NCBI GenBank assembly: GCA_947650285.1
Contig: CANTFL010001193.1
Location: 62,001-126,000, forward strand
Length of the DNA: 64,000 bases
Reading direction: 5' to 3'
Source: Hyaloperonospora brassicae
Taxonomy: Eukaryota > Oomycota > Peronosporomycetes > Peronosporales > Peronosporaceae
Shown here piece by piece: positions 32,111 through 45,700 of this stretch. The translations under genes and the position numbers were made by a program. The notes under the pieces are model-generated. The model was not told the origin of the DNA, did not search any database, and saw only the letters and a list, made by a program, of their open reading frames with translations. Within the stretch, counting starts at the first letter, position 1; every line of letters begins with the position of its first letter.

Positions 32111-32938
32111 ATAAAATGAATGCTCGCAATATATTTTGCTTTTGTTGCCGAAAGCATGCTGAATTGCGAACATATATCTCATGTAAAAATAATGCTTTTC
32201 TCTGCAATTTGGCCAGCGAGATTCGTACAAGTCAACACTTTTATGAGTTTCAGTGTCATCGTTTCGTGATGCAGCCAATAATAATGTCGGAAAAGTGACG
32301 ACGACAATGAAGGGCCACTTGACGTCCGGCAGAGCCAAGACCGGTGCCTGGAAGGCCCCGGTTTTGGGGCTTAAAAGGGGACTATCGTTTGTATCCTAAA
32401 AAGCATATTTGCTATTTCAGAACCATCAAATATATTTTTCAAGGATAAGGATGAAAAATAGTCGATACATATCTACGTAATTAGCACTGTACTTGTGTAA
32501 GTAGTCGGCGAGACAAAGCCACTTCGGTAATTATTTTTTAGGTTTTGTAGAAAATAACCGGTTAAATATGGCTTTCACTTTTGAGGTCTCATCTCTTACG
32601 TCTCGCTAACCAATAAATGATCTGATAAAATATATTGACTCAGCACCAAAGATGCATCTATTTACACTAGCATAACTCCCATTTGTGCGTATGCACTTAA
32701 GAACTCATCGTACATGATAAACATGATTGTCCCTGTCGAACCGAATCTTCGATGCGCGACAATGGACAAAAATCCATTGAAATACGTGTATGCTTATCGT
32801 CGGTGTGGTCTGAACAATTGACTCACAAGTTATTCAAACGTATTCGGGGCATTCGATAACCCTTGAGGTGTTACAAAGCTCTGTCAGACCATATTACTCG
32901 ATTGCTTACCACTTTGAGAGAAACATCACTGTTTTGCA

Positions 32939-33463
32939 CTAGCATATGATGAAAAAATAGACCAAGTCGGGTGCAATGAGACTAGTACATCCTACCATAG
33001 CGTTTTGTAGTTTGTCCTTTCTATAAATTGATGTCTGGGCCGAAATGGTGGTGGCATTGAGCTTATTATCAGCATGAACCCTGGGATACTTTCCGTTCTG
33101 CTTCTTGAAATAGAATGTGGGACTGGAATCGAGAATATATATTATCACTTATCATTCCTTCCGCGTCCTTAGCACGAAAGAAGACGTCAATTATGTCATA
33201 CTGTATTTTTGGGTAGGGCCAATACCATGTAGCGCAGAACATGGCTACAGGAATTAGGCTAATTAAATGACGAACACCTCTATCGGGAGGTAATAATGAT
33301 GGTATACTACAACACATCGCGTCCTTAGATCCCTTATTTGAAGTAATGAAGCACATTGATTTTTATTAGTAGGATGAATGGGGATCACCGGATATTTCAG
33401 GATCGCAGATCCACTTCGGGTACTAAGTGTTAACTTCTCGTCTTCAAGGACTAAATTATTCAT
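32939..33463 (-). pseudogene. reverse transcriptase remnant of the decayed gypsy element
   Basis: Three overlapping frames line up with the start of a gypsy RT: GVRHLISLIP and WYWPYPKIQYDIIDVFF, then SSPTFYFKKQNGK, then NKLNATTISAQTSIYRKD. These correspond to HEIELKPGSKYCVMKQWPLP, SSPTFCVRKATGG and NKLNAATVPAQTPIPRKD in copy C. The palm and YxDD box were not found. Confidence 0.72.
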
Positions 33464-34139
33464 AAACAGTGATGCTTCCGTTCAAGATCGCGGCATATGA
33501 TAAATAATTATGATAATACCTCCTTTAAAGGCGTGGACGATCTCTTCATCAGACGTTCGTCGATATTGAACAGCGAGAAAAGATGAGGCAGCTTAAATTC
33601 CAAGATGACGATCAAATGGCCATTACCTTCATTGACAAGCGTATATAGTGTATCATTGCTATTATCACAAGGTTAAAGCACGAATAGTTTGTGCTTGGCG
33701 GCTGCTACGTAAGCTTGTTGTCGTCTCTTGAATATGAACTTACACCTGCTAGAGGTCGGAAAATGGAGGTTCCGGGTTTGTCGCTTACCGTAGCGTGATC
33801 GATACGAGAGCTGATATATGATCTGACATTCGATGATGAATTACATAACTCTGACGCTTAAAACAGTGGGTTTAATCGTGACACTTCACGCTTTTATAAA
33901 GAGCTCAGCTAGTGATGCCTCGTCCTTCGACTAATTACTCTTGCATTAAATGGTAACTAATCATCATCATGGACATCACTTTACGAAATTGGCAACCCCC
34001 ATAATCCATCTATAGTGTCCAGCTCGTATATTATCTCTTTGACATATTTGATGTAAAAAACTGTGAAAGACCAATTATCAGCACACTGACCAATCCAGGC
34101 ACTGGCTTAACTATTTGTGCTTTTATTTTCTCGAGGAGG

Positions 34140-35650
34140 TAAGTTCATGACTCTATAAGATCCGCCAGGAGCCGTGCGCATTTCTCCTTAGGCCCTAGAC
34201 GTCCAATCAATCCACACTTCGTGGCATTTCAGCCATCTCATTCCAAAAATGAGATCATGTCGTGTGTCTTAGCTAATAACAATATATCGTTCAACGCTAT
34301 AAAAGTCCAAAAACTTTACGCCTACATTTAGCAAACCCTTGGTAACTGTAAAAACAATCTGTTGGTCAGACTAAAGGTAATAGGCGCACTACCTTCCAAT
34401 TTCAGCGCCCTAGCAATATGGATGACTTCCTTTCTAGGAACAATGTAAATAGTTTCTCGATGCTACGGAGTCGATGATAATCGTCCAAGGGTAGCAAATC
34501 AAATATTAGCTGCTTATATAAAAATTAATCTTGACTTGCAACACGCTATGTGTCACGCCGAACAGCCCTGAGGGGAATGTTCCTGTCCCCCATCACATCC
34601 CTGATGTTTTACAAAAACTCGTTGATCCCCAGTAATTATTTACTGGGATTGACGCTTTTTTGTGCCTTACCAGAGTTGTGATTAATAGAAAATTTGACTC
34701 ATATGATTTTGAAGTTGCTTCAGTAATGTACATCCGGGAAGCAGGAGCGTAGTGCTTGCGTATATAAGCGACTGATGTATCGTTGTTGTTCCGAAACAGT
34801 AAAAATCGAATGCACGTTCACCTTCAGTGTTGCTAAGATTTATAGGCTCAGGAAAAAAATGATGTGTTCATAGACCTTCTCGAGTAGAGTTTGGACAAAA
34901 CTCGTTTATTCAATAGTAGCGAGAGTTTAGTGATAGTCCTCAATTTGCGCTATGTCCACAGCCTCGTCTAAGGTAGTGGGGTGTCACGAAAGACTTCAGT
35001 TATGGCGGACCAGAACATAAACAACGTCACACGAACTACCTCCAGAAGAGGTTCAATCTACATAGCAGCAACAACTACTGTCAACTCTTCCACATATTTT
35101 GATAAGTCGTTTATACCCTGACGGGTCAACAAGACCATGATCTTTCGCGTTATGCCGAAATATGTAGCGCAAAAGTATGATTAATATATAGTTTTAATGT
35201 TTCATATGGGGTAAAGACGTCATCGAAGGACGTACTACACGTAAATGCCCATTACTTAACTATACCACCGATATGCGATACAATCAGCGATACATGCTGA
35301 TGATCTAGAGAAGACCTTACGAGACACCATTTACATCTCTAGATACCGCATCTATAGGGTGAGGTTTTTTTACTCCTTGTCGCAGTTATATGATATACTA
35401 TATATGAGCGTGTGATGGTAAGCCTATTCGTCCGGTAGGATCGCATAACGAGTTGGCATAGCCGGCGCCGTCAAAGCTTATATATGTCCCAATATGGACA
35501 AATCATGTTTCAAAACTTCTCTGAGACGTGTGCTCAAACAATCATGACTCGTAAGACAAGGAATTCCACACCTATGGACATAAGGCTTCGTTCATTTTCG
35601 TAGGCACATCCATTTGGGTCTTATCGAGGTGCTTAGCTTCCTCCATCCTC
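34140..35650 (-). pseudogene. protease and gag remnants of the decayed gypsy element
   Basis: DNA words in order match element 1: the segment 34143-34260 (CCTAGACGTCCAATCAATCC and neighbours) corresponds to 127-240, and 35640-35730 (CCTCCATCCTCACAGAGGAT) corresponds to the gag start at 1669-1740. Between them gag can be followed only in scraps, for example a CACCCTGACGGGT-like word near 35110. No open frame of useful length remains. Confidence 0.65.
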
Positions 35651-36060
35651 ACAGAGGATAATAATCATATACTCAGATGTATATTGACTACAAGGGAGAC
35701 CAAGTGCGGCGGAGCCGGTGAAGCTGCTAGTCAGAAAAATGCGTTAGGCGCAGAGAGCAACTTCTTACGAACAAGGACAACGACTATACGAGTCTTTTCG
35801 TGCAGTGAATCACGACTGGATGTGTCAAGTATTTCGTAGAACAATGAATGTGCGAGTCAACAGAGCTCATAAAGCTACAAGTCCTGGTTCAAGGGGATCC
35901 AGAGATTCTGTGAATCCACTTCCCGAGGTGCGAGAGTCATTGCCTTAACAAGGCTTACAAACGCCGATAACTATCAAGACGTCTTAAGAACGCACGTGTT
36001 GCTATGACTGATCAAAATGAGACCTGATGTTTATTTACGAATATAAAGCGAGGTCAGGTC
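35650..36060 (-). repeat. leader and LTR end of the decayed gypsy element
   Basis: About 330 bp (35730-36060) is an inverted copy of 17865-18190, more similar to that fragment than to element 1. The conserved LTR-terminal word TTTTGATCA is at 36029-36021 on the minus strand. The outer LTR limit is not clear; 36071-36490 contains nothing else I recognise. Confidence 0.68.
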
Positions 36061-36499
36061 TTCCTTAAATAAAAACAAGTAGGAATTTACTCTCTTTTAT
36101 CGTAAAACCCAAAACGTATATTTCTGTACCAAATTCGACACTTTTTTATATAAAATTGCTCATCATTCGGTACATATACCTGTACCGCGTTGTTCCACAT
36201 TACTTGTGATACCGTCAACAATTTTTTGGACAAGCTTGGATTGTGCCTTCATCAACGTTGCGCGAAGTATTGAGTTTTAACGACAGCGAAAAATAGTGGG
36301 AGTGTAACCTGACATTACTCGAATTTGACTCGCTAACAATCATTATCGCCTATTTACCTTACGAAGCAAGGCAAATGACGTCGCTTTGGAGGTATGACAT
36401 TCTACCGGCCTCCTTTGCTTCGTGCTGACAATGGTTTATCTTGCAAAGGCTCCTCAGCTTTCCAATATAGCATCTACTGCCTGATTGCACTATGTTTAA

Positions 36500-36777
36500 A
36501 GTCGTACTGTTCTGCACTTATATGCTAAATATCGAGACCAAGCGGGTAACTAAGCATCATGATAATATGAGCGTCACCCTTTTGATTATTCACAGTCACA
36601 TATCACTACCATCCCTTGCAGGAAGAGTGCAGATAGGGTTAGCATGGGGACCTTTATTGTTAGGATCATTCGGTTATGTTAATAATCTCATTAATGATGT
36701 GAGGGTCTCAACAATAAAATGACTTTTCGATTTACTTCCTCGATTATTATATCCCTTCGTTCACCAGATAATCGACA
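36500..36777 (+). repeat. 5' LTR of the copia element (approximate)
   Basis: Matched by eye to 48860-49133. The ends are approximate, because both copies have many indels and no clean TG...CA limits could be fixed. Confidence 0.5.
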
Positions 36778-37059
36778 GGTTATGAGCACAAGCATGGTGA
36801 GAAAGAATGATATCTTCACCGGGGTTAGCCAAAAGGTTTGAGGCGCGGATGAAGCTCACAATAAAATGCCCGTTCGAGCTCGTCGTTAAATAGAAGTTAC
36901 TAGTCGATACATTTAAGTCGCGTTAATAAGGTACATCGACGACGTAAAGGTCTTTGAACAGTGGGATTAATGATGAAGTTAAAACTTGAAAATTGTTCGA
37001 AACGTAGCAATGATGGCAGTATTTTAAGCGATTTTGTAGAGATTCTTTCTTCGCATAAG

Positions 37060-37720
37060 ACTTCATTGCTAAGTCAAGATGCGTCGACAGCTGCACAAGT
37101 TCAAGATGCAACACGGAGAATTTTGATACTTTTATAAGTATAAAGAGCTGTGTACCCGCCAATGCAATCCACCGGTGATGAAGTTGCGCACGATAATCGA
37201 CTTGTTATTCTTCTTGATATCCTTTCAGATGTACCCGATCTAATTATCAAGATTATTGAGAATACTAGGGACATTCATTTGTTTCTTGCAAAGGATATTT
37301 ATCGTCGTAAGAAAATCGTTTCTCTATTGAAAAAGATCTATCTTGTTGATGGCTAAAATAAGCATAACGGGCATGTATTTCCGATCTAAGGAAACTAGAA
37401 TAAAGTGTCTCTGTAATATCTTATATCTGCTCAAAGTATGCACAAAGAAATAAATTGCTGGAAGAACCGATCCAAGAGAAAGAACCCTTCGCGAAGAATT
37501 TACTGCGGCTAAAAATGGATCGAATGATTGGGTACTCGACAGTGCTCGACTGGTCATACGTATACGATTCAAGAAGAGTTTGGTGGAGATTCGACCGTTT
37601 AGTTGGTCTTTTGGACTTTTAGTCGTGAATGGGAGAGCAAAAACCGCTGGATCTGGTATTAAAGGTGTCGTCGTGAAGAACAAACAGCATATTCAAATTG
37701 AAGATGTGTGTGCATATTTT
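37060..37720 (+). pseudogene. copia gag and protease remnants
   Basis: Frame 37150-37356 contains ILLDILSDVPDLIIKIIENTR, of the type seen at the end of the copia gag domain. The segment from 37503 reads NDWVLDSARLVIRIRFKK and later IKGVVVKNKQHIQIEDVCAY, matching the copia protease pattern WxLDSGA ... GxGxVxL ... LxNVLYV with the active-site Gly lost. Stops separate the parts. Confidence 0.55.
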
Positions 37721-39839
37721 TAATCTGAATCGTAGTCTCCTGCTTATTCCTGTTTAAATGCGAAAGAAGCATACGTAAAAGCTTCGAATTGAGTATATGC
37801 GATCATTAATGATTAAGAAGTAGAGACTTAGCAATCTAAAACTCCAATTGAGCTTGATATTGTGATACACTTGAAGTTTGCAAGCGTGGCTGAAAAAACG
37901 CTTTCTTTGGAGAGAAACATGTGTGACCGAGCGTAAGCAATGTGCGATAGGGACAATTGCATTTGAAGGCTGCCAAATTTCGGCATATGTGATAAATGTT
38001 TTAAGGTGCAACGTATGTATGCTGATGATGTTGATCAAGACGATATATGCGAAAGTTGAGTGACAGGCAAGTTCTCAGTCAAGCATTTATTGAAGTTTGT
38101 TCATAGAGACGTCCATCTCTCGTCACCGCTCTAAGTTATCCACTGCAGCGTCATGGGAGCACTGGAAAACAAGTCGCAAGGAGAAGCAAATCCTCTTGTG
38201 TCTTTACTGGACAATTTTACATGCTTTGTTTGCGTGCTTTATTTGTTATTAAAGAAAATGTCGTAGATTAGTTCACCGAATACCAGTCGATATGGAGAAC
38301 TAAATTAGTACCAATGTCACGGATATTCGCCGATGGCAATGGTGGCGAGTATGATAACAAGCTGTTAACGAAAATTTGGTAAAAGGCTAGCATGGTGCAT
38401 TCAACGACACTTCCGCACTCATTGCAACAAATGAAACGGCTAAAAGAATGTCTTTTACGTCGACGAAGCGTGTAAGATCCAGCTGGATTCCATTCGAGTG
38501 TAGAAAATTTATGGGATGGATATGTTGGATGCTGAAAGTATATTACCAGTTGACCCCGTGCGCTTCTCCCTCGACCAATACATAGTCAAGGTGTGTTTCG
38601 GAACTGAAGCAAACATGTGACAGATGCGCGTGATTAGTGCAAAGGTTAATCTCGCAATTCAAAACTAACCGTCACAAATTTGACAAAGAGTCCTTTAGGT
38701 TCATTGTTTTGGGCCACTGCCATGACATGAAGAAATATCGTGTCAAACAATTATTTCTAATAAACCGAAGCTCATGCGATCTATGACTGTACAGTACTGC
38801 CAAAAACCAAGTACGTACAAGCGCTCGAGGATGTGCCTATCCCTGCATGTTAGGATCACGCTGATAGCAACGATGCAGAATTAATTTAGAAAATAGTTCG
38901 ATCCGCTCAACGTGACATAGATAGTGATAGAATAAACTGGGGCCTATCAAACTTTTTACCTTCAAGTGAATATTACTCGGTGACTCCACGCACGATTTGT
39001 GCCTGTGGGTGATTCTGATTTTGAAAGCGGTTATGCTTACATGCAGCAAACTGATCAGGCATGGATACAACTCGAAATAATTTGCCCGGTTGAAGTCTTG
39101 ATAGATTTCAATGACGACTGATTGGAGCAATCCGATTAGCATAATGGAAAAGTTTCTCGCTTGTGTTAGTACCAATCAGCCAGAAAGAGCCAGGTATATA
39201 TCATGTCGAGATATCTCGTAGCATTAGTACGTCGCACAGTAATGAATAATTGACTCAGTCGAAGGCATCGCATTGAGGTTATATGAGCAAATGCATCGCT
39301 TAAAAATTTATCGACATAACAGATGCAATGGCGTCTTCTCAAGCACAGATGTGGTAGACGCGATTAAAGTTCAGATTGAAGCACGAAAAAAACAAGAAGA
39401 CTAATACAGCAGTGAATAAATCCCCAACAAAAAAGTACATAGGAATAATTGTGTTTTTTTTAAAAATAAGTGAAACGGATATAATGGTAGAAAGGCTCGA
39501 CGTGTGGCTAAAAGTTATCGACAAACCTATGAAGCTGACGACCACAAATCAAACTCTTTGTTTCCCGTTACAAATTTGATTCAAATCTTGCTATCTAGAT
39601 TTCATTATTATATCATAGATTTCACTAGTACATATTAATTGTGCATGCGTGAATGAGCTTCGTAAGATGAATTTACAAACCTGACTCGAGGTGTAAAATG
39701 AAGTCAATCAAATTTTGACACTTAATCGAAGCTTGTAAATACTTAAACAAGGCGCTGCGACGTGTATCACGACGAATTTTGGTGCTGCTAGGAGTTTAAG
39801 ATTGGTGGCGCGCGTTTCTGATACGGGCACATTCGTTTT

Positions 39840-40380
39840 GACAGTATGATAATCCATCATTACTTTGCGATTTATGATGGCGAAATGATGTTTGGTGGTT
39901 CTTCGGCTGAATTGACAAAGCAAGTCGAAGAGGGACTGTCGAGGTATTATAAGGCTAAGATGCTAGGTAAAGGGCGAATTTTTCTCAGTATCGAAAAGGA
40001 GTACGAGATGAATGAAAAGCAACTCAGGATCATCCAGGGCGCATGTATCACTAGAATGAATGCTTTCAATTAAGTCGCTGCAAAACCGTTCCACCACCTA
40101 ATGTGAAAGACCAAATCATGGTCAAGTGCGAAGCGATTGACCTAAAAATTAAGAATTTCACATATCGATCTTCGGTGGGGTCGATTTTATACATAAAAAA
40201 TGCAACGAAACCTATATTTTGCTCTCAGTGTGTCTACTGAGTCGTCTGATAGCGAAGACAAGAGAAAAGTGCTGGAATGCGGCTAAACATGAAATACGTT
40301 ACCTGGAGTCGACTCGATCAGTACTTTTTGCTACTGCAGCAAGTCTGGTGACCTAAACCAAATGCGCTTAGTAATGCTGA
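39840..40380 (+). pseudogene. copia reverse transcriptase end and RNase H scraps
   Basis: Frame 39846-40073 reads GEMMFGGSSAELTKQVEEGL and KMLGKGRIFLSIEKEYEM, the copia RT thumb pattern (F.IYVDDxxxFG...I...L...F.MKDLGE..FFLGIE). The catalytic YVDD is corrupted to a FAIYDG-like form. Near 40325 FCYCSKSGDL recalls the Y-x-x-S-G-x-L segment at the RT/RNase H junction. Confidence 0.62.
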
Positions 40381-40672
40381 CGGAGGATGTAACAAGGGTA
40401 CTCAACGTTCGACATTAGGAGCGAAGGTGATGATCAATGACCTATAGTTATTTTCTAATATATAGAACCCAATATATTTTTTGGCTCAGCACCGATGAAG
40501 CCGAATATGTGGTTCTACCGTTTCGCAATTATGAAGTACGGGGACATTATATATCGTGCTGTTGAAGAGGACCTAGATAAACAGTACAGTTACTGTGTAA
40601 GACAAAAGCTATAGTGCTCTTGCTATCGCGAGAAAAAAACATAGCAAAGCCGTGAGAGACTCATGGATATAC

Positions 40673-41090
40673 TGTATCGGGACACACCCTTGCGTGAACT
40701 TAACCCAAAGGTAACGTGCGCCCGATAAGCATACACAGGGCAACCCAGGAAGCGGTAGGTAAGACAGACCGGAAAGCTCTGTCTTGAGGGAAAAATAGAA
40801 CTGTTTTATTGACATAATTAAGTCTATAATTGTTGTATCTCTTACTTGTTCTGACTTAATTATACTAATGTAACTGAATGTATGATGACGTCTACTCACC
40901 ACCCATTGCGCGCGTCTTACAGCGATTGATGGGTTGATATCATCACGATATCAACCAATGATATGACTCTTCGGCCTTCCCAACAATATCACCACGATTT
41001 GTGATATTATTTAACGAATATTCAACATAATATTCTTAATCGTCATTATCTTCATGATAACAATTCCATGTAACGGGCTACCCCGTTACA
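40673..41090 (-). repeat. 3' LTR of element B (type II)
   Basis: 418 bp, very close to the 3' LTR of A. On the minus strand it starts TGTAACGGGGTAGCCC and ends TGTCCCGATACA; the ending has diverged from the usual GCCCCGTTACA. Confidence 0.92.
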
Positions 41091-41222
41091 TTACTCCTCT
41101 TTTTTCTGATAGTCACTTTGTGACTATCGAAAACATGATGGCCACCCGTTGGACACCAGTGGGACAGGGAGCACTTGTTGGGTCAGTTCCATTCACTACT
41201 GAATTTGCCTCGCATAGTTAAC

Positions 41223-42628
41223 ATGTCTATGCGAGGTGAATCAAAAGCCCGAACAGTCCGCTGCTGTGCCAGCCTCTGCGGCAGACGATCCGTCGTCTGC
41301 TGCTTGTTCTCCGCCTGCAGCAGGTGCTGCTGCAGGTGCATGTGGTATTGAACCTCATGCACACAGTGACCCCGAGTTAGAGGTCAGCTACTCTGGCGAG
41401 TCAGATGTGTCTAACTCTGAAAAGCCTTTAGATTCATCCCAATCACCTGCGGTGCCTCATTTATCACCAAGGGTACTGCCAAACGTACGGACTCGCGACA
41501 TGCGACATGTGTCACAGTCTGTTCGGCAGTGATGAGGAATATGGTGATGAGTATTACTCCTTACCACCGCCGACTCGTGCCTCTTCGCACGAGCAATTTG
41601 ACGATGGTGCGAGCCGTCGTCATACTGATAACCGTGGTATCGTCAGAGGTACCACTTCGAAGCGTGATGAGCTGAAGCCGTGGCGTTTGTCTGAACAGCT
41701 CATCAATAGCTTGTCTCACGAGACAAGCCAACACCATCAAATTCCTTTATTCGATGCGAGTGAGCTTCATAGCTTAAGTACCAGCGCGAAGAACTTTCGC
41801 GCTGACGAAGATTTTTATCTCGATGTCTTTCTTAGACATCGATGGTACAATGGCAACCAAAAGCGTGACAAAGCCTCGCTTTTGGCTGCGTGGAACGCGT
41901 TCGTTCAAAGCGTAAAGAATTTTGGACGAGAAAGATGGCTGCAAAAACTTGAAGCGGTACGCCTAAGGTTCGAAAAGCGAACGCCAACCAGTGCTAGGTA
42001 CCGGTTGCACTGTTTGTCGAGTAAGGCAGACATTTCATGCCTCACTTGAGGTAATACTTTTGCGAGTTGTGTTGACAACTTGCAACGTGCACATAGGGAC
42101 GTGAATTCCCTAAGTTCGCCCTGGGGAACGGCACACATCTCGGCTGAGATGCGGGACGCGATTGCAAACTTGCAATTCGTCTACAAGCACCAAAAGCGCA
42201 TGTTAACCGATGGGCCCTCGGACCAATCGGATGAGTCTCTTCACATTGGTGAACGAGACCGGACAGATCCATCATCAGCTGATAGCGGGGCTCCCAGCTG
42301 TTCCAAGAGGGTGGATACCCCCGCCACTGGACGAGGTAGATCGTCCTTGATCCTGAATCGTCACGGTGATTCAAGATACGCTCCACTAGAAAGCGTTGAC
42401 CACCGTGTGAGTCCACCAAAGGATGTGGCGGAGGAGGAAAGACCTCCTCCAGATCGTTCTGCTCACCATCTCGATCCTAACGAGATGGATCGCGCAATCG
42501 TTGAATTGCGCGATGATTTAGAGCACGAGAGGAACAGGCGTTACGCTTTGACTAACTCTTTGCGGAAGAACCGCAAAGAGCACGAGGCGGACCGTGCGAA
42601 GGACCGCGCTGAGTATGCGGTCGCATAG
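41223..42628 (+). CDS. antisense reading frame of element B (coiled-coil protein), interrupted
   Basis: It runs opposite to gag-pol. The ATG at 41223 is followed by a 1-base insertion near 41240 that shifts the frame; open parts are then 41236-41532, 41507-42049 and 42080-42628. Features in order: SAADDPSSAACSPPAAGAAA low-complexity region, LFGSDEEYGDEYYSL acidic patch, conserved FDASELHSLSTSAKNFRAD and NFGRERWLQKLEAVRL segments, then AEMRDAIANLQFVYKHQ and the charged coiled-coil-like C terminus ending at TAG 42626-42628. After this TAG the frame stays open for a further 60-odd codons (SYEVSYLRDQTDRLKRER) in all copies. No known family was recognised. Confidence 0.6.
42220..42419 (-). pseudogene. 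chromodomain of element B
   Basis: The chromodomain (FLVERILNHRDDSGSR, YLVQWRGYPPSWNSWEP) is intact on the minus strand, in a frame open from 42419 to 42042. As in A and C it is cut off from the integrase tail by two in-frame TAG codons. The antisense frame passes through the same bases. Confidence 0.85.
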
Positions 42629-42718
42629 CTGCAGGTCGAGCGCGACGTCCGATCTCTCTTTGGCGAGCTGGCGACAGCTCGCGGAGAGATCTATCAGTTG
42701 AGTTATGAGGTCTCTTAT

Positions 42719-45700
42719 CTACGCGACCAGACGGATCGTCTGAAGCGCGAACGCAAGAACTTGATGGATGTTCTTGAACGTGGGGGCTATCTTCATCGGA
42801 AGAAGAAGGCTCGTACTTACAGTACCGCCTGAGCCTCCCCACGTAAACGTAGGATGCGTGCGCATCTTACGTGGCAATTCGATCGTGTATGCAGTGCCCT
42901 TGCGATGCAACACTCGAAATGGCCCAATGTATTTCGGCAGTAGTTTACTACTGCCGACACTAGTGACTGTATGTCCAGGCAAGTTTACCGTTGACAGTAG
43001 TACTAGGTCGTTAACTTTAAATGAAAGAACATTTGCTCTTCCATTCTTGTCTGCGTTCCGTTTCTGGCGGTCCACCGTATTTGCGATGGAGTCCTGAACG
43101 AAACGGACTACCGCTTTTCGAGTCAGCAGGAAGTTCTCTGCTGAACCTTTGTTTTGTCTTTCAGTGCGCTTCGTGCGCACTGCTAAGAGATTGCTCTCTT
43201 CTTCAGCAAGGTTGTCTTCTTCATCACTGGAATAATCTTTGACGATGCTGAACATACACGCATCGTCATCATCATCCGAGTCAATAATAGCGTTGTCGCT
43301 ATTATTGCGGTGGTTTGCTTCCTCGATGTCGACGTTGTCGACATCGGCATCATACGTATCGGCGTGAGAGGTAATACGTAATGAGCAAGAGCAAAAACGG
43401 ATTTTGCTCGAGCGAGTCCCTCCCCCCTTATCCAAGAGTCACAATCTAGAAGGGCGGGCACAAGTGGATGGCGTAAACCATTCACGTAAAACGGTGTGTG
43501 CTGTGTTGAAACATGCACCAAATTGTTGATGGCGAATTCCACCATTGGAAGGAATTCGCCTCGACTCGGAAACGAGTGGACATATCCTCGAATGATCTCT
43601 TCGAGGACATGGTTCGCACGTTCCGTCTGACCATCTGTTTCCGAATGGTCAGAAGTGGGCATCTTCAATCGTGTTCCGAGAGAGCGGAACACGGAGTGCC
43701 AAAATTCCGCCGTGAACCAAGGGTCACGGTCGGATACGAGTTCACGGGGCAACCCGTGGAGTCTAAAGACCGTGTCAAGAAAGACTCGATCACAGCCGTG
43801 TCCCGTGATGTACTCGGGCACTGCAGCAAGATGCACCATCTTGCTAAACCGGTCAACAAACACAAGAATACCATTATTCTTGTGGTCGTCTTCGGGAAAA
43901 CCGAAGACGAAGTCCATTGAAACGGACTGCCAGCACTCTGCCGGAACAGGCAGAGGCTGCAATGGTGCACAGAATGAAGGACTAGGCTTCACCCGTTGAC
44001 AAACCTCGCAAGCACGTATGTACTTGCGTACAAACTGATACTGGCGGGACCAGTAAAAGTCACGACTTACCGTGAGGTAAGTCTTTTCTCTACCACGATG
44101 GCCGCTTGTTGGTCCATCGTGACACTCGTACATGATGCGTAAACGCAAGTCATTATGAGCGGGGACGACGACACGAGGCGTGTCGCCGGCAACAGCTGTA
44201 TAGTACAGCAACCCGTTGCGTGTAGTATACCGATCCGAGGAGGATCGGTACAAAGCCGGTAAATTCTTCATTGATTTACTGGATGGATTCACTAGATGAT
44301 CCATCAATCTCAGAAGATCCTTATCTTATGCGTATGCCTTTCGTACGTCGTCGAGTAAACTTGAAGACGGAACACTGGCTCTCAGTGTCGCAACAGTGGG
44401 CTTATCCTTACTGTTGAATTGTGCATCCGGTTCATAATCGGGCCGGCGCGAAAGCGCATCCGCAACGACATTGAGTCGTCCTGGTTTATATTTCTCGGAG
44501 AAGTTATACTCCGCGAAGAAAGACAGCCACCTCGCCATCCTTTGCGAGAGGTGTGGGCTGTTTACGGCCGTGCGTAGCGACGCATGGTCCGTATAGACAA
44601 CAAACGGTCTATCTCCGAGGAGATAGACGCGAAACTTAGCCAGTGCGTACCTCATGGCAAGGAGCTCCTTGTCATGCACCGGGTAATTGCACTCAGCTGC
44701 CTGCAGCTGACGCGACTGATAACAGATGACGCGCTCTGCGCCACCTGCATCGAACTGCATTAACGCACAGCCGATCGCAAAATCGCTGGCGTCACAGACC
44801 ACATGAAATGGTCTGTCCTGATCTGCAATCGCCTATCTTGGCGATTGCATAAAGCTTTGCTTGATACCTTCGAAGAAACGCTGGCACTCAGCGTTCCATG
44901 ACCACTTGACATTTTTCTTGAGTAAGTAAGACAGATGTACCGTCATTTCGGCGTTGTTGCGCGAGTACTTGTGCAAGTACGCCGCTAGTCCAAGGAGCTT
45001 CCTTAGTCCCTTGACATTGACTGGCACTAGCCAGTCGGTGATCGCCTTGATATTTTCGGGATCAGGGCGTACGCCGTGTTTACCCACGATGCACTCAAGA
45101 AGTGGTATTTCGCTAGCCGCGAATATGCACTACTTGAGATTTGCGTACAACTTATGCTTGCGCATAAGTTGAAGGACTTGACGAACGTGAGTTCTGTGAA
45201 CTTCAACGTCCGTCTTTCCGTCCATAGCACGGATATGGACGAACGCATCGTCGGAGTAACCCGGTGCGAAATCACGCACCGGTCTCAACAGATTTGTGAC
45301 ACATATGTTGAATGTCGCAGGGGCATTACTCAGCCCCTGTGGCATCACTAGCCACTTCCACAGCATACCGCTGGGGGTGCTCACTGCTTTGTACTTGATG
45401 TCCCGTTCACGCATGAGGATCTGATAGAATCCATCCATCAGATCCATGGACGAAAAGATGGTGCTCTTGACATACCATCTATGATGACGTCCTTCCTCGG
45501 TATCGGCGTCTGAGCCGGTACCGTTGCAGCATTCAATTTGTTGAATGCGTGCACTATCCGCCATCCTCCTGTGGCCTTTCGCACACAGAACGTCGGAGAG
45601 CTGTGAGGGGATGTTGATTTCCTCACATGACCCACTGCAAAGCGATCGTCAAAGAACTTGTCGATCGCTAGTACTTGTTCACGAGGCAGTGGTCACTGGT

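Larger units (their letters stand above)
31740..36070 (-). mobile_element. strongly decayed Ty3/gypsy element (relative of element 1)
   Basis: Reading leftwards from 36070: an LTR-like end and leader (36060-35650), gag remnants (about 35645-34650), protease-side sequence (34520-34140) that matches element 1 at 127-480, RT N terminus and fingers (33460-32939), and RNase H (32110-31992). Every gene is broken many times. No integrase was recognised between 31740 and 31990. The base composition is AT-richer than in A, B and C, as expected for an old copy. Confidence 0.78.

Noticed and set aside
43513..43999. Antisense frames over the integrase in elements A, B and C (135 and 114 codons)
   Set aside because: They mirror the sense integrase codons, start at arbitrary points and lack the features of the antisense gene near the 3' LTR.
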